Shown piece by piece: positions 7,725 to 16,480 of a DNA stretch of 64,000 nt (positions within the stretch are counted from its first letter, which is position 1; each line of letters starts with the position of its first letter). The notes beneath the pieces are model-generated. The model saw only the letters and a program-made list of their open reading frames with translations, had not been told where the DNA came from and did not search any database. This stretch comes from Sutcliffiella rhizosphaerae (lineage in GTDB: Bacteria; Bacillota; Bacilli; Bacillales; Bacillaceae_I): contig NZ_CAKJTJ010000019.1 of assembly GCF_917563925.1 (NCBI RefSeq), forward strand, positions 1-64,000, read 5' to 3'. The position numbers were made by a program, and so were the translations under genes.

Positions 7725-7840
7725 AAATGCGCCTTTTTTCATTTAAGGGCGCTTATCTAGATTGATATGGGTTTGAAATAAAGTTGAACTGTTTTTAAAA
7801 AAATTAAACCGTTTTTATAAAGATGAACCGGAAAATTCTA
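7725..7840 (+). repeat. Short interspersed repeat, copy 3 of 3, with ACCG-word tail
   Basis: AAATGCGCC, a T-run and CATTTAAGGGC (7725-7750). After it come three AT-rich units each holding a TGAACTG, TTAAACCG or TGAACCGG word (7774-7830). It is a non-coding member of the family at 3949 and 6965. The spaced-word structure recalls the larger array at 53400-53612. Confidence 0.5.
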
Positions 7841-7940
7841 TGTCTATAAAGAAAAGGCCCGAGTGTTGAAGAAAATACATGTTAAAATAAATTTAGATTT
7901 TATAAAGTAATTATTTAATATTTCAGGTTGGTGACAATGT

Positions 7941-8660
7941 ATGGCGGAAGAGTTGATTATACTTGTTTTAATTGTACTTGTAGCATCATTGTTACAGACA
8001 AGTACCGGCTATGGTTTTTCTATAATTGGTACTCCTTTTTTATTGTTAATTTACCCAGTACATACAGCGATCCAAATTAATATTATACTTTCCATCTGTC
8101 TCTCTGCTTTTATGATTTTTAAAATTAGAAAAGAAGTGGATAACTCATTGTTAATTAGATTGATTAAAGGTAGTATCATGGGGTTAGTATTGGGGATTTT
8201 TGTTTATCTTTATTTAGATATTCGAGTATTGAAAATGATTGTAGGTGCCCTTATTCTTGTTTTAACGGTACTTATCATTTTTAAATTAACGATGGACCGA
8301 ACAAGAAATAAGGATTTTCTAACAGGTGGAATTTCAGGTTTATTAACAACAAGTATCGGTGTGCCCGGACCCCCTATGTTATTGTATTTTTCTGGGGCTG
8401 GAATAGATAAAACTACTCTCCGTAGTACGACTTTAGCCTATTATCTTTTTGTCTATTTTGCTAGCTTAGTTATGCAAATATCATTTGGTGGAACTAGTAA
8501 AGAGGCATGGGTATCCTCTTTTTTGGCTATGCTGCCTCTTTTTGCTGGAATTCTATTAGGACAATTACTTTTTAAATGGATTAGTCAAAAAACGTTTCGA
8601 ATCATTACGTATGTTATTTTGATATTTACAGGGATTTATTTACTAGTAACTAGCTTTTAA
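7941..8660 (+). CDS. TauE/SafE-family (sulfite/organosulfur) exporter
   Basis: A 239-residue integral membrane protein with about eight hydrophobic helices. The family is thought to export small sulfur-containing or organic anions, but the substrate here is unknown. The signature loops STGYGFSIIGTPFLLL near residue 22 and TGGISGLLTTSIGVPGPPMLLYFSG in the middle are the two repeated re-entrant family motifs. The start ATG at 7941 has only a weak TTGGTGA site, so translation may be low. It stands alone and ends before the hairpin at 8766. Confidence 0.85.
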   Translation: MAEELIILVLIVLVASLLQTSTGYGFSIIGTPFLLLIYPVHTAIQINIILSICLSAFMIFKIRKEVDNSLLIRLIKGSIMGLVLGIFVYLYLDIRVLKMIVGALILVLTVLIIFKLTMDRTRNKDFLTGGISGLLTTSIGVPGPPMLLYFSGAGIDKTTLRSTTLAYYLFVYFASLVMQISFGGTSKEAWVSSFLAMLPLFAGILLGQLLFKWISQKTFRIITYVILIFTGIYLLVTSF

Positions 8661-8765
8661 ATATGTATGGAATTAAAAATTATTAAGTATACAGACGTGT
8701 AAGTGAGTAAAGTTTATTAAAATGATCAAACTTTTTTAAAAATCTCATACTTATCTAAAAAGAGT

Positions 8766-8806
8766 AACTCCATTTTGATCAATCTATTTTCAAAATGGAG
8801 TTTTTG
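8766..8806 (+). terminator. Terminator after the TauE/SafE gene
   Basis: AACTCCATTTTG (8766-8777) pairs with CAAAATGGAGTT (8791-8802) and is followed by TTTTGAAG. The stem is twelve base pairs and perfect. Confidence 0.8.
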
Positions 8807-8850
8807 AAGTTGCTGTTAAATAAGGGTTGAGGGATATTTTCTAATCAGTC

Positions 8851-9011
8851 TTATTCCAAAGCTACATTTGGAACAAAGATAGGGATGGGAATATCAATTT
8901 TAGGTTTATTAATTTCAAATGGGAGCTGTTTTACAAAGTTTAGCAAATAGTTTATTCCATTATACCAGCTATCTTTTAAAGGATTAGCGCCATATTCGAT
9001 TCAGGGTGAGC
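8851..9011 (-). pseudogene. Unidentified gene tail remnant
   Basis: The reverse strand reads about 50 codons (ANPLKDSWYNGINYLLNFVK, then a proline/isoleucine-rich IDIPIPIFVPNVALE) and ends in TAA at 8851-8853, with no start. The amino-acid pattern is clearly protein-like and looks like the C-terminus of a lost gene. The family is not recognised. The surrounding bases up to 9142 show no other gene. Confidence 0.4.
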
Positions 9012-9142
9012 CAAAATGAAGAATGAAATAATTAAATGTAATTGGAAAAGCATTTAAGCCTAAGATGGTAAATTAGGAGGTACTAATATTTCAAAGGTTC
9101 AGCATCTTTTCTTATTTTGGCTAAAGTTAAAAGTGTACAACT

Positions 9143-10360
9143 TCATACATTAGAATTGTAATTCCTAAACGTATTACCTCTCCATAAAATCGTACAAGCT
9201 ATCACTAATCCGACAATAGAAAAGGACAAAATGACTAATTGAATATCAAATCCTCTTGATACGAGTAAAGTTACACTTGCATAGGCAAGCGGGTCAAATC
9301 CGTTCATTGCTAAGAAGACAATACTCATGACCCTACCCATAATTCGGGGATCAGTATCTTCTTGTGCTGAAGTGAAAAATGGAATGGAAACAAAGGTCAT
9401 TGTAAATCCAATGAAGAATGCTAATGCTGTCAAAACATACAGATTAGGTATTTGACTAAAAGCTACAGCTACGATTAGTGTTGCAATTAATCCAACAATC
9501 GACGTTAATCCCCTACGGCGTATTTTGACCATACCAATTATTGCTGTACTTACAAGCATTCCAACTGCTAAAGCAACATCAATGTAACTAAGATTAATAG
9601 GTGTCCCTCCATACGTTTCCACTAAAATAGGGATTGCTATGGATATCGCTCCGAAAGCAAAGAAGTTTAATGTAATTAAAATAAGGATACCTGTCATTAA
9701 AAATTTGCTTCCTTTTACATAAGAAAACCCTTCGATGAGATCTTTAAACGGTGTTTGTTTGATTGTATTGTCAACGGCACCTTCTTTTAAGAAAGGTGGA
9801 AACATGAATAAGGCAGATAAAAGAACAATAATAGAAGAGACTAAAAAACTAGTTGTCACACCAGAGAATTCCATAACACTTCCAGATATTATAGGACCAA
9901 TAACAAAACCAATCTGACCTAATCCCTGAATAACGGCATTTGCTTGTTTTATTTTGTTTTTCTGAACTATTTTAGGGATTAATGATGTTCCGGCTGGTCC
10001 AGAAAAAGCATCTAATGTTCCAAAAAGGAATCCCAAAATGACTAGGTATACAAATGTTAATTGATTTGCATTGTTCAATAAAAATATGGTTACCAGTAGA
10101 ATTCCTTGAATGGAACTCGTACTGAACATAATGGTAGTCTTCTTAAATTTATCAGCGAGAACCCCGCCAAATGCCATCATGAGAATACGTGGCACAGTAA
10201 TGGCAATAAGTATAATGCCCAATGAACTAGCAGAGCCTAAATCAGAAATGACAAACCAAGTTGTTGTCATAAAAAACATAGTGAACCCAATAATCGCCAA
10301 GAAACTCCCAATAAATAAAAATATAAACGGGCGATTTCGAAATAATGATTGTTGTTCCAT
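9143..10360 (-). CDS. MFS transporter (drug-efflux type)
   Basis: A 405-residue membrane protein with twelve predicted helices in two six-helix halves. The loop between helices 2 and 3 reads GGVLADKFKKTTIM, the MFS motif-A position (family consensus GxLADRxGRR). Residues LDAFSGPAGTSLIPKIVQKNKIKQANA are characteristic of the macrolide-efflux / enterobactin-exporter (MefA/EntS) branch, so it most likely exports a hydrophobic compound. It is transcribed divergently from a MerR regulator 160 bases away, a usual layout for inducible exporters. The ATG at 10360 has AGAGGAAGA upstream. Confidence 0.87.
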   Translation of the reverse strand: MEQQSLFRNRPFIFLFIGSFLAIIGFTMFFMTTTWFVISDLGSASSLGIILIAITVPRILMMAFGGVLADKFKKTTIMFSTSSIQGILLVTIFLLNNANQLTFVYLVILGFLFGTLDAFSGPAGTSLIPKIVQKNKIKQANAVIQGLGQIGFVIGPIISGSVMEFSGVTTSFLVSSIIVLLSALFMFPPFLKEGAVDNTIKQTPFKDLIEGFSYVKGSKFLMTGILILITLNFFAFGAISIAIPILVETYGGTPINLSYIDVALAVGMLVSTAIIGMVKIRRRGLTSIVGLIATLIVAVAFSQIPNLYVLTALAFFIGFTMTFVSIPFFTSAQEDTDPRIMGRVMSIVFLAMNGFDPLAYASVTLLVSRGFDIQLVILSFSIVGLVIACTILWRGNTFRNYNSNV

Positions 10361-10476
10361 ACATAATTCTTCCTCTCACATGTAGTATAGAACCTATCAT
10401 AAATTGTGACGTTATGTCGTAAGCAAGCTTTTTCTAAAACAAATATTATGATATTAGATTCGTTCATTTATTACTA

Positions 10477-10507
10477 TTGATTGTGACCTAACGTAACAGT
10501 ATATAAT
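10477..10507 (+). promoter_or_regulatory. MerR-type promoter with 19-bp spacer
   Basis: TTGATT at 10477-10482 and TATAAT at 10502-10507 are separated by 19 bases. That overlong spacing is the hallmark of promoters activated by MerR-family DNA distortion. The spacer holds GTGACCTAACGTAAC, and a related GTGACGTTATGTC lies at 10407-10419 on the side of the divergent exporter. The MerR gene starts 14 bases downstream, indicating autoregulation. Confidence 0.6.
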
Positions 10508-10520
10508 GGAGTAAAGTGGT

Positions 10521-11318
10521 GTGAATATGGAAGTGACAATTGGTCAGTTTGCTAAATTAGTAGGTTCAACGGTGAGAACACTGAGGTATTACGATAAAAT
10601 GGGGTTACTTAGCCCCAAAAAACTTAACAAAAATGGTCGAAAAGTATATACAAGATTAGACTGGGAACTATTTCAACAAATATTGATTTTAAAACATTTA
10701 GGTCTTTCGTTAAATGAAATTAAAGAACAACTTGCAGATCAGAAGATAAATAATCGAGAGTTATTGCTTGTACACAGGCAATTAATTGAAAAAAAACAAG
10801 CAGAATTAAATGAAAAGTTAGACGTCATTAATAGAATGGAGCGTTTGTACAACATCGAAGGTATTTCTGAGGAAGATTTAAATGAATTTGCTTTTATCAT
10901 GCTTGATTTATTTAGGCGAGAAAAATCACAAATCCAAGCATTGGAAGAACATTTTAAATCTGACAAGCAGCTTATGAAAGAAATAAAGTCACTTCATGAT
11001 CCAAAATATAAGGAAAAAATGGATAGAGAAACATGGAATTTAATTCAAGCGATTAAAAATGCTACTCAGTATGATAATTCTACAAGTCGAAAAAAAGTAC
11101 GAGAAACCTTAAACAAAATGGATGAGATGTTTCCTGCGAGTGGGAATTTTTTAAGCCTTATTAATGATGATAACTTTTTCGCAAAGTATAATCAGGAGTT
11201 TAATAATTACTTCCCCGAAGACATTGCGACACATATTACTAAAGAATTGGAAACCTATTACGATGATAAAGAAAAAAGTAAAGGTAAAGAAAAGAATAGG
11301 AAGAAAGAGGGTAACTGA
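10521..11318 (+). CDS. MerR family transcriptional regulator
   Basis: A 265-residue regulator. Residues 3-72 are the MerR winged helix (TIGQFAKLVGSTVRTLRYYDKMGLLSP), including the RTLRYYD signature and HLGLSLNEIKEQL. Residues 80-110 form the dimerising coiled coil. The C-terminal effector part (about 115-255) is a TipAS-like helical region, and the tail is very lysine-rich. The GTG at 10521 fits GGAG nine bases upstream better than the ATG at 10527. It is divergent from the MFS exporter and probably activates it on binding its substrate. Confidence 0.87.
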   Translation: MNMEVTIGQFAKLVGSTVRTLRYYDKMGLLSPKKLNKNGRKVYTRLDWELFQQILILKHLGLSLNEIKEQLADQKINNRELLLVHRQLIEKKQAELNEKLDVINRMERLYNIEGISEEDLNEFAFIMLDLFRREKSQIQALEEHFKSDKQLMKEIKSLHDPKYKEKMDRETWNLIQAIKNATQYDNSTSRKKVRETLNKMDEMFPASGNFLSLINDDNFFAKYNQEFNNYFPEDIATHITKELETYYDDKEKSKGKEKNRKKEGN

Positions 11319-11346
11319 AGGATATTCTTTAGTGCAATAGATTTCA

Positions 11347-11388
11347 AACTGACGCTAATCCCAACAAGGGATCAGCGTCAGTTTTTTA
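11347..11388 (+). terminator. Terminator after the MerR gene
   Basis: CTGACGCTAATCCC and GGGATCAGCGTCAG pair almost completely around AACAA and are followed by TTTTTT. This is a strong rho-independent terminator. Confidence 0.9.
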
Positions 11389-11524
11389 GTGTCAGATTGT
11401 TCAAGTTCTCTGATATAGATGATTAGAGGTGTGAAGGATTTTACTTAAATGATTCAAGTTGGTAAATAATAGAGAGTTTATATTATATAAATTTTCAATA
11501 TATGGTATTTTTAATAGAGGAAAA

Positions 11525-11671
11525 ATGATAACTAGAGAATTAACAGAGAAACAAATGCTGGACATAATTGAGCTTTTAAAAAAGCATGAAAAACTAGTAA
11601 AAGCTACTATTGAAAAATACTTTTTAGGTTGTATAGAGCTTGCATACTATTTACCTAAAAGAAGGGGTTAA
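11525..11671 (+). CDS. Small hypothetical protein
   Basis: A 48-codon frame starting at ATG 11525 with AGAGGAAAA just upstream. It reads MITRELTEKQMLDIIELLKK and continues with a charged helix and YFLGCIELAYYLPKRRG. The frame is also open upstream to a TTG at 11459, but that start has no ribosome binding site. It is mostly helical with no recognisable domain and may be a fragment of a longer protein. Confidence 0.35.
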   Translation: MITRELTEKQMLDIIELLKKHEKLVKATIEKYFLGCIELAYYLPKRRG

Positions 11672-11728
11672 AGAATAGGAAAGAAACTAAGGGAAAAGGC
11701 AGAAGTGTTATCTATAGGAGGGATTGTA

Positions 11729-12284
11729 TTGACTCTAAAAGCAGTTTGGAATAATGAAGAACAATATGGTTGCGAGTATTTGAGAATAGTGGAAACTGAG
11801 ACTAATACTCTGCTAGCAGAACAGTAATTTATGTCGAGGAAAAGGTCTCTAATGCACATGAGGTGAAATATTCAGTTGAGTTAGATAAAAATTGGATTAC
11901 GAGAAAGTTAAGTATTTTGGTTGATAATCAGAAAAGTTTGGAGTTACGCTCTGATGGTGAAGGAAACTGGTTCAACATGGAAGGAAATTCAATTCAATTT
12001 CTTAAGGGAGCAATTGATATAGATATATCAGCTACACCTTTTTCAAACTCTTTACCTGTAAATCGATTAAATTGGAGTGTTAATCAAATAGAGTATTTTG
12101 AAATGGTCTACATATCAGTTCCATCACTAGAAATGAGAAAGGTTCAACAATCATATAAGTACATAGGGAATAATGGAAATCAAAGATACTTCACTATTAC
12201 TGTAATGATTACGAGACAACTATCACTGTAGATTCAAATGGATTCGTGATAGAGTATCCAAATGTATTTAGCAGGAAAGTTTAA
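11729..12284 (+). pseudogene. Putative glycolipid-binding protein (DUF1089), two frameshifts
   Basis: A full-length DUF1089 family gene is present in three frames. It starts at TTG 11729 behind ATAGGAGGG with LKAVWNNEEQYGCEYLRIVE. It shifts near 11820 into TVIYVEEKVSNAHEVKYSVELDKNW and continues through IDIDISATPFSNSLPVNRL and MVYISVPSLEMRKVQQ. It shifts again near 12195 into ETTITVDSNGFVIEYPNVFSRKV with a stop at 12282-12284. Every expected family block is present in order, so only two single-base changes separate it from an intact gene of about 184 codons. Confidence 0.75.
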
Positions 12285-12357
12285 GCAACTTCATTTAGTT
12301 AACTAGAGCATGTTTAACTAACGCAACATTGGAAAACAAACTTAAGTGAGGGGAGAG

Positions 12358-12710
12358 AATTTAATAAGAAAAAAGGCTACTTTAAGTAGCACAGTGTGTA
12401 GACAAAGGTACATTTTTATTTAAATCCATGCAATTCCCTTGTTGATCGTAGTGGAAGACGCGCAGACTCCTCGAAAATGCTGACACATTTTCTTCGTGCG
12501 ATGAATGGCTGCTGAAGCCTTCCTTGTCCTGCGGGAGGAAGGGCCATGGGAAACCCCACAGGCGCAGCCCGAGGAGGTTCCCGGATCGCCCGCGGAAAGC
12601 GAAGCGTCTGCAACGAAGATCAACAGTTAAATACAAATCTAAAAATAATTTGGGTTTGTCAACAGTCTGAGCTACTTTAAGTAGCATACAGCTTGTAGAC
12701 AAAGTCTAGT
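12358..12710. repeat. GC-rich interspersed element between two hairpin direct repeats
   Basis: GCTACTTTAAGTAGC hairpins followed by a GTGTAGACAAAG-like word stand at about 12377-12406 and 12671-12702. Between them, 12441-12626 is a GC-rich block framed by GTTGATC and GATCAAC. It contains GGAAGACGCGCAGACTCC and CGGAAAGCGAAGCGTCTGC. The block is a widespread Bacillaceae intergenic element, and degenerate copies occur at 40270-40382, 45848-46000 and about 55996-56060. Three overlapping reading frames inside it are not genes. Read on the reverse strand, the first hairpin ends in CTTTTTT and can terminate transcription. Confidence 0.7.
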
Positions 12711-12866
12711 TAATAGACAGGTTTACAAGCATTTTTAGTCAAATAATTATTTAAGTCTGTTTAATTGGAGTTTAAGTTGCTATTGAAACAATTGTTGGAG
12801 CGGAGCTATCAGGTTTCAATGATAGCTCTTGCAAGACTCCTATGCCTATTAAAAATTGATAAACAA

Positions 12867-13583
12867 TTAATTTTCCAAATCGACTGAGAGGAACTCAGCC
12901 AGTTGTTGTTCATGCTTGTCGAGGATAATCTGCTGCGCCTTAATACCCAGTTCACGCAGTACTTCAATATTCTGTACGAGGAATTCATCACTGCCGACAA
13001 CATAGTAGAGACCATCTTTATCTACTGTAAGGTTTTTCACTTCTTCATAGTAGTCTATACGGTTATTGACAAACATTGATGTAAACTTTCTATCAGGTGC
13101 CGTTACAAAAACATCGGTAAATAAGAATTCATTTGACGATTGGATGTTTAAAGAATGAATTCCATTCACGTTGTCAGCTCGATTAAAATAGTCAAGTACA
13201 AGCGGTCTGAAGGTTGCGATTCCAACACCTGATGACAACAGATAAACGTTTTTCCCTTCTCTTTTAAGCGGTACATTTGAATGTGTCTTAAATATTGCAA
13301 CTTCATTGCCAACTGTAAGATCCCGTAATATTGTTTTGAACTCAGAGCAGTGTTCTTTGATGCGTGTTGTGATCCCGATTGCTTTTTCATGTGGTAAGGT
13401 GGAGATTGACATATGGCGAATCAGGCTGCGGTTTGGTTTATCCCCGGTATTAAAACCATCCAGTGCAAAGTGGGTGTGGGAACCTTCTTCCCATGTGAAG
13501 TCTTGAGGACAATCGAGCAGGTATGTTCTAACCTCCGTCGTTTCTTGAATAATTTTATTTATTTTAGTCCAATATATTTGCAT
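12867..13583 (-). CDS. Ferredoxin-reductase-fold flavoprotein, probable siderophore reductase
   Basis: A 238-residue protein of the FAD-binding FR-type / NAD(P)-binding reductase superfamily. Residues 1-100 form the FAD barrel (family RxYS-type position RHMSISTLPHEKAIGITTRI). Residues 105-238 form the nucleotide-binding half with LLSSGVGIATFRPLVLDYF and YYVVGSDEFLVQNIEVLRELG. It lacks an iron-sulfur domain. It lies 58 bases after the siderophore ABC ATPase gene in the same direction, so the likely role is reducing imported ferric siderophore in the cytosol to free iron. The start ATG follows GGAGGATG. Confidence 0.75.
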   Translation of the reverse strand: MQIYWTKINKIIQETTEVRTYLLDCPQDFTWEEGSHTHFALDGFNTGDKPNRSLIRHMSISTLPHEKAIGITTRIKEHCSEFKTILRDLTVGNEVAIFKTHSNVPLKREGKNVYLLSSGVGIATFRPLVLDYFNRADNVNGIHSLNIQSSNEFLFTDVFVTAPDRKFTSMFVNNRIDYYEEVKNLTVDKDGLYYVVGSDEFLVQNIEVLRELGIKAQQIILDKHEQQLAEFLSVDLEN

Positions 13584-13641
13584 GTTACATCCTCCTCCAT
13601 TATATATAGCCGCACCCTCAATTACTGCTTCTGTTTTCTGA

Positions 13642-14391
13642 CTAATAAACAGCTATTGGCCCATAAGGACCCTCTATAATTTCAATCTTCGTTTCAAAAA
13701 TATCTGTCAAAAGGTCTGGGTCCATAATCTCTTTTACTGTTCCAAATGCAGCAATTTGTCCATCTTTCATCGCACAGATTCTATCAGAATATTTGGCTGC
13801 AAAGTTTATATCATGCATAACGGTCAGAATCGTTCTTCCAAATTCATTTGCAACATGTCTCAAATACTCCATCATTTGAACAGAACGAGCAACATCAAGA
13901 TTGTTAAGAGGCTCATCCAAAAGTACATATTCAGTTTCTTGGCACAAAACCATTGCCACATATGCTCGTTGTCTTTGACCGCCTGAAAGCTCATCTAAAT
14001 ATCGATTTTCTAGTGCAGTCAAGTCTAAAAAATCAATATATTTAGAAATTATCTCCTCATCTTCTTTAGTTAATCTCCCCTTTGAATAAGGAAATCGTCC
14101 AAACCCAGCTAGTTGTCTAACCGTAAGCCTCGTTACAAAATGATTCTCTTGCCGCAAAATCGTCACTATTTTTGCTAGGTCATTTGATTTAGAAGAAACA
14201 TCCATATTTGCCACTTTAATTTGGCCTTCATCCATATCCAATAGTCTTCCAATCATTAATAGTGTCGTAGATTTTCCAGCACCATTAGGTCCAATTAAAG
14301 AAGTAAACCCAGCTTTCGGTATTTGAATATTCAAAGGGCCAATTTTTACCTTATCAGTATACATTTTTCTAGCATTCTCAATTTTTATCAT
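13642..14391 (-). CDS. Iron-siderophore ABC transporter, ATP-binding protein (YclP-like)
   Basis: A 249-residue cytoplasmic ATPase that powers siderophore uptake. Walker A is GPNGAGKST near residue 34. The signature is LSGGQRQRAYVAM near 135, Walker B VLLDEP near 158, and the switch histidine follows in TVMHDINFAAKYSD. The order and sequence match YclP/FepC-type proteins for catecholate siderophores such as petrobactin. Its ATG overlaps the upstream permease stop by four bases, giving translational coupling. Confidence 0.92.
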   Translation of the reverse strand: MIKIENARKMYTDKVKIGPLNIQIPKAGFTSLIGPNGAGKSTTLLMIGRLLDMDEGQIKVANMDVSSKSNDLAKIVTILRQENHFVTRLTVRQLAGFGRFPYSKGRLTKEDEEIISKYIDFLDLTALENRYLDELSGGQRQRAYVAMVLCQETEYVLLDEPLNNLDVARSVQMMEYLRHVANEFGRTILTVMHDINFAAKYSDRICAMKDGQIAAFGTVKEIMDPDLLTDIFETKIEIIEGPYGPIAVY

Positions 14392-15449
14392 AGAGACCTC
14401 TTCCTTAAAATTACAATTAAAAACACGATTCCACCAAACAGTTCTATAAAAACGGAAACAGCTTGAGCATTGAATACATGATACATTAAGAAGTATGCAC
14501 TTGTTAGCACAAAGAAACCGATGGCAAGAGCCATGGGAAAAATATATCTGTGATCATAAGTTGGCGCCGCTTGATAACTCAAAATGGCAACTAAAAATCC
14601 AAAGAAAGTAAGAGGACCAACTAAAGCAGTTGAAATGGACATCAACACAGCAACTAATACAAGCGTATAAATGATACTAGTTTGGTATTTAACACCAAAG
14701 GTAGTTGAGACATCCTTTCCAAGTGATAGTATATTTAATTTCTTGGAGAAAACAAAAAGTAATAATGCAATGATGATGACCATTGGAATGACAATTGGAT
14801 AATATGCAGCATCTGCATTATTGACAGAACCAATCAATCTTGTCTGCAAAAGGTCAAATTCTGAAGGTGAAAGAAGTTTTCTCATAAAGGCTGACAGAGT
14901 ACTCAACCCGGTTCCAATTATTATTCCAATTAATAGCACAAGCTGTAAATTTCCGTATTTTCCTGAAAGTAGCCATCCATAAAGTATTAAACTCATTAAA
15001 ACCATAAGACTAACTTGAAGAAAAAATGGCCCAATACCACTAAAGCTCACCAATGCACTAGCACCAAATAAAAACATCGTACCCGTTTGGATGGTTGAGT
15101 AAAGGGATTCGAAGCCTAACAATGATGGAGTGATAATTCTATTATTTGTAATCGATTGAAAAGCAACGGTCGACAAACTGTGGCAGATTGCAGCTATAAG
15201 CATGGCAACAACAGCTACCATTCTTCTTTCAACAACTGGGATAAACGAAGGTGAATCTACTGGAACTGGATTGTTATAAACTAAAAGACCGACCGAAAAA
15301 AGAAGGCCTAAAGCAATCAATGTACTTAGCAAAATCCAATAGCGTCTTTCATCTTTCTTAGTACGAAAAGCTCTAGCTGATCTATTTTTGTTATGAGGGT
15401 TAAGTTCTATTTTTACGTTTTCTTTTTTTCCATATTCTAAAGCATTCAT
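14388..15449 (-). CDS. Iron-siderophore ABC transporter permease (FecCD family, YclO-like)
   Basis: A 353-residue FecCD-family permease with about ten membrane helices after a basic N-terminal tail of some 35 residues. That tail (EYGKKENVKIELNPHNKNRSARAFRTK) is longer than usual. Typical motifs are ALGLLFSVGLLVYNNP, LGKDVSTTFGVKYQ (the ATPase-coupling helix loop) and GPLTFFGFLVAILSYQ. It pairs with the upstream permease, overlapping it by four bases, to form the translocation channel. Confidence 0.9.
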   Translation of the reverse strand: MNALEYGKKENVKIELNPHNKNRSARAFRTKKDERRYWILLSTLIALGLLFSVGLLVYNNPVPVDSPSFIPVVERRMVAVVAMLIAAICHSLSTVAFQSITNNRIITPSLLGFESLYSTIQTGTMFLFGASALVSFSGIGPFFLQVSLMVLMSLILYGWLLSGKYGNLQLVLLIGIIIGTGLSTLSAFMRKLLSPSEFDLLQTRLIGSVNNADAAYYPIVIPMVIIIALLLFVFSKKLNILSLGKDVSTTFGVKYQTSIIYTLVLVAVLMSISTALVGPLTFFGFLVAILSYQAAPTYDHRYIFPMALAIGFFVLTSAYFLMYHVFNAQAVSVFIELFGGIVFLIVILRKRSL

Positions 15450-16462
15450 CTTTGCCTCCTTGGTTTTCTTTGTCTCAATAAAATGGCAATAAATACGACA
15501 GAGCCTACTGATCCAAGGATTAAAGAAACAGGAACCTCAAAAGGTATAATAATGGTTCGAGAAATGATGTCGCAAAGCGTAATAGTACCCATTCCGATTA
15601 AACATACCCAAGGCAAATTACTTCTAAGATCATCTCCTCTAAACATTGAAACAATATTTGGGACAATTAATCCTAGAAAGGGCAAGTTTCCAATAACAGC
15701 TGCAACAATACCAACAGCAACAGCAATAAGACCATTAGCGACAAGAATGAGCGTATTAAAATTTACCCCAAGACTTTTTGCAACATCTTCTCCCAGACCA
15801 GCTAAAGTCAACCTATTAGCATAAATAAAAATTAAAAATGTAACGACCACAATAATCCATAAATATTCATATCTTCCAGCTTGAACAGATGAAAAGGAAC
15901 CAACAAACCAGCCTTCAATAACTTGTGACATTTGGAAAAAGAGGCCCATAAAAGTAGAAACTGCAGAAATGACTGCGCCAAGCATCAAACCAATGATTGG
16001 GACAATTAAAGAGGAACGAAGTCTAACCCTTTTTATGAATAAAAAGAAAATCATCGTACCGATAAAAGAAAAAATGATTGCACCAGTCATTCTGAGCACT
16101 AAAGTGGGGCCAGGAAATAATAAATAGACAAAAAGGAGACCCAAGCCTGCCCACTCAATAGTACCCGTTGTAGTAGGTTCAACTAAACGATTCTGTGTAA
16201 TGAGCTGCATAACAAGTCCTGTCATTGCCATAGCAGCTCCGGTAAGCATGAGTGCAACTGTTCTTGGAACACGAGTGATGAAAAACATATCCATGCCATC
16301 CTCTTGTCCACGTATATCATAAACTCCAGTAAATAGTGAGACTATCCCTAAACTAATGACAACGATAATGGCTAAAATAAAAGGTTTTGTCCATATTTTA
16401 TTTTGGTTATAAATCCGGTATTGAGATCCATTCTCAATACCGGGGATGAAATTTTTTTGCAC
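15446..16462 (-). CDS. Iron-siderophore ABC transporter permease (FecCD family, YclN-like)
   Basis: A 338-residue permease with about nine to ten helices. Family signatures are RVPRTVALMLTGAAMAMTGLVMQ near residue 65, LAGLGEDVAKSLGVN (coupling loop) and GNLPFLGLIVPNIVSMFRGDD. It is second in the five-gene operon, 18 bases after the binding-protein gene, and stop-start overlapped with the next permease. It imports ferric siderophore handed over by the lipoprotein at 16481. Confidence 0.9.
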   Translation of the reverse strand: MQKNFIPGIENGSQYRIYNQNKIWTKPFILAIIVVISLGIVSLFTGVYDIRGQEDGMDMFFITRVPRTVALMLTGAAMAMTGLVMQLITQNRLVEPTTTGTIEWAGLGLLFVYLLFPGPTLVLRMTGAIIFSFIGTMIFFLFIKRVRLRSSLIVPIIGLMLGAVISAVSTFMGLFFQMSQVIEGWFVGSFSSVQAGRYEYLWIIVVVTFLIFIYANRLTLAGLGEDVAKSLGVNFNTLILVANGLIAVAVGIVAAVIGNLPFLGLIVPNIVSMFRGDDLRSNLPWVCLIGMGTITLCDIISRTIIIPFEVPVSLILGSVGSVVFIAILLRQRKPRRQR

Positions 16463-16480
16463 TATGTTAAACTCCTTTAT

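Noticed and set aside
12382-12702. Overlapping reading frames of 65-106 codons on the minus strand
   Set aside because: They all lie in the GC-rich interspersed element; the sequence is low-complexity in coding terms, there is no ribosome binding site, and relatives of the same DNA occur in other intergenic regions.
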